From assembly GCA_029933275.1 (NCBI GenBank), contig JAOZOM010000019.1, forward strand, positions 1 to 15,090: DNA of 15,090 bases, given 5' to 3'. The notes below the pieces were generated by a model, which worked only from the letters and a program-made list of their open reading frames with translations, did no database searches and was not told where the DNA came from. Source of the stretch: Anaerolineales bacterium. GTDB taxonomy: Bacteria; Chloroflexota; Anaerolineae; Anaerolineales; Villigracilaceae. The translations under genes were made by a program, and so were the position numbers. Below are positions 13,920 to 15,090 of this stretch, one piece after another; the first letter of the stretch is position 1; each line of letters begins with the position of its first letter.

Positions 13920-14939
13920 TTATGATTGTAGCGGCGCACAAGAATTACGTTTAATAAGCTGAGTATCAAGGCGCACCTGTCTTGGGGAATGTTTTGGATT
14001 TTGGATAGAATCAACAAGAAGCTGTGCTCCATGGCGACCAAATTCATCCATGGGTTGACGGATTGTTGTAAGGGGTGGATCAAAATACGAAGCAAGGGGA
14101 ATATCATCATAGCCGATAACGGAAATATCTTGGGGGACGCGCAAGCCAGAATCTCTTAAGGCACGAATAGTCCCGACAGCCATCCGATCGTTTTGAGCAA
14201 AAATAGCGGAAAAGGGTGTTGCGGATGCTAAAAGTTCTTGGACTGCCCGTCCTGCTGATTCTGCTGACCAATCACCTTTGATGACGAGTGTTTCTTCTTG
14301 TTTTATGCTGGCTTCCGATAATGCCTGACGATACCCCTTAAGCCTATCTTGTGTACATTCTTCATTTTTCGGTCCGATAATGGTGACGATATTGGTATGG
14401 CCGAGTTCTAGCAAATACTGTGTAGCTAGATAGCCCCCATTTTGATCATCAGCACAGACTGAGGATACCGCTTCTTCTTTAGGGGTGTTTTTCAAATAGA
14501 CGACTGGCATCCCGCTCTCAATCAACGGAAGCAAGTGGAGGTAACGTTCGTCATCACGAGGATTCAGCACGAGTAATCCATCCACGCGCCGATTTAACAT
14601 CTCATCAAGCAGAAGGGGAACGTCATCCGCAGACGAGGCGAAGCCAGTAAGAATAAAAAATCCTAAGCGACGCGCTTCAGCTTGGGCGTTTTCGATTATG
14701 CTAGAAAAAATATAATTTGTCAGATTGGGTGAAATACAGCCTAAAGTATGCGTGTGTCCCTGTGCCATGGAGCGCGCAATTACGTTGGGGCGATATCCAA
14801 GTTTTTTGATTGCATCTTCCACGCGTTTGCGGGTTGAGGGGGTAACTTGCTCACTATTGTTAATTACGCGCGAAACCGTTTGATGAGAAACCCCAGCTTG
14901 AATAGCTACGTCGCGAATGGTTATTTGAGAACGAGACAA
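13920..14939 (-). CDS. LacI-family sugar-responsive transcription regulator
   Basis: A 339-aa DNA-binding regulator. Seen: N-terminal helix-turn-helix TIRDVAIQAGVSHQTVSRVINN at 7-28 (shown in two parts by the motif DVAIQAG and the recognition helix SHQTVSRV); the hinge region YRPNVIARSMA; and a periplasmic-binding-protein-like sensor domain from about 65 (TLGCISPN, then FAQNDRMAVG and VIGYDDIPLASYFDPPLTTIRQP, all typical of LacI/GalR sensors). The start codon is TTG at 14937-14939, chosen because GGAGA (14946-14950) is well spaced and the residues after it fit the family N-terminus; no ATG is available before the DNA-binding domain. It heads the sugar operon, and an operator in its own promoter implies autoregulation and control of the transporter genes. 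Confidence 0.94.
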   Translation of the reverse strand: MSRSQITIRDVAIQAGVSHQTVSRVINNSEQVTPSTRKRVEDAIKKLGYRPNVIARSMAQGHTHTLGCISPNLTNYIFSSIIENAQAEARRLGFFILTGFASSADDVPLLLDEMLNRRVDGLLVLNPRDDERYLHLLPLIESGMPVVYLKNTPKEEAVSSVCADDQNGGYLATQYLLELGHTNIVTIIGPKNEECTQDRLKGYRQALSEASIKQEETLVIKGDWSAESAGRAVQELLASATPFSAIFAQNDRMAVGTIRALRDSGLRVPQDISVIGYDDIPLASYFDPPLTTIRQPMDEFGRHGAQLLVDSIQNPKHSPRQVRLDTQLIKRNSCAPLQS

Positions 14940-14945
14940 TATACT

Positions 14946-14950
14946 TCTCC
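14946..14950 (-). promoter_or_regulatory. Ribosome binding site that fixes the TTG start of lacI
   Basis: GGAGA on the - strand lies 6 bases before the TTG at 14939. It is the only plausible ribosome binding site near the N-terminus of the DNA-binding domain and so supports the non-ATG start. Confidence 0.7.
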
Positions 14951-14972
14951 GAAAACAAAAAAAGACAAAGCT

Positions 14973-15002
14973 ATGTTACCGCTCACATGTGAACGGTAAC
15001 AT
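14973..15002. promoter_or_regulatory. Double LacI-type operator (30-bp palindrome)
   Basis: The 30 bp form a palindrome with one mismatched pair (14982/14993). It consists of two abutting 14-bp sites, TGTTACCGCTCACA (14974-14987) and TGTGAACGGTAACA (14988-15001), inverted relative to each other. Each matches the LacI-family pattern TGnnAnCGnnnnCA with a central CG. The site overlaps the -10 and the expected transcription start of the lacI promoter, so bound regulator would block initiation. No further copy was seen in the gap before the binding-protein gene. Confidence 0.85.
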
Positions 15003-15029
15003 TCTAATTCAATCTTATTTTCTCGTCAA
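15001..15029 (-). promoter_or_regulatory. Sigma70-type promoter of the lacI-sugar operon
   Basis: On the - strand, TTGACG (15024-15029) and TAGAAT (15001-15006) each match the consensus at five of six bases and are 17 bases apart. The expected start is near 14994, giving a leader of about 55 bases before the lacI TTG. The operator overlaps the last two bases of the -10 and the region to about +21. Confidence 0.8.
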
Positions 15030-15090
15030 GAAGATGTTAACCTTACTTTCTGTTCCCACGAACTTTCATTATTGAAATTAAATCGGGATG
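15030..15090. other. Right-edge stretch upstream of the operon
   Basis: AT-rich sequence upstream of the lacI promoter. No gene is supported. The last three bases are ATG on +, but there is no coding sequence after them in the window and no ribosome binding site, so a divergent gene cannot be claimed. Confidence 0.3.

Noticed and set aside
13859..14110. 83-codon frame across the end of lacI
   Set aside because: Most of it is a shadow of lacI; only the last 16 codons, behind a strong ribosome binding site, deserve notice and are listed separately.

Overview
The window looks like a chromosomal segment from a Chloroflexota bacterium, most plausibly class Anaerolineae. The reasons are indirect: a bacterial mevalonate-pathway decarboxylase, a sugar-binding lipoprotein with a long Ala/Pro/Glu linker after the lipid cysteine, a degenerate ComEC, an intergenic ACACAAAG/CTTTGTG-type repeat, and several genes that seem to be leaderless. 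I see no rRNA, tRNA, CRISPR array, integrase or transposase.

Left part (1-8541, all genes on +): a mevalonate (di)phosphate decarboxylase; an RseP/site-2-type membrane metalloprotease; a dihydrolipoyl dehydrogenase after a repeat-rich gap; a YczE/YitT-like membrane protein; guanylate kinase overlapping by 4 bp with a rhomboid protease; and a ComEC/Rec2-type DNA channel. These are mostly housekeeping genes in short transcription units. Three of them (4006, 4713, 6130) have no Shine-Dalgarno sequence and carry a TANNNT -10-like hexamer 6-7 bases before the ATG, the arrangement expected of leaderless mRNAs. The ComEC C-terminal metallo-beta-lactamase-like domain keeps its fold signature but has lost its metal-binding motifs.

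Right part (8596-15090, all genes on -, convergent with comEC): a sugar-uptake operon read right to left: LacI-family regulator (TTG start), sugar-binding lipoprotein, two membrane permeases, a Gfo/Idh/MocA oxidoreductase and galactokinase. Upstream of the regulator lies a near-consensus promoter (TTGACG, 17 bp, TAGAAT) overlapped by a 30-bp palindrome that resolves into two adjacent 14-bp LacI-type operators. A strong hairpin with a U-tract sits between the binding-protein gene and the permeases and is fully paired only in the transcript of this strand; it probably keeps the binding protein more abundant than the permeases. The cassette has no ATPase gene and no galT or galE, so it must share an ATPase and later enzymes encoded elsewhere.

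I found no clear previously undescribed multi-gene system. The best leads are the metal-site-less ComEC, the double operator, the strand-specific attenuator, the leaderless gene set, and the active-site Lys-to-Asn change in the decarboxylase.
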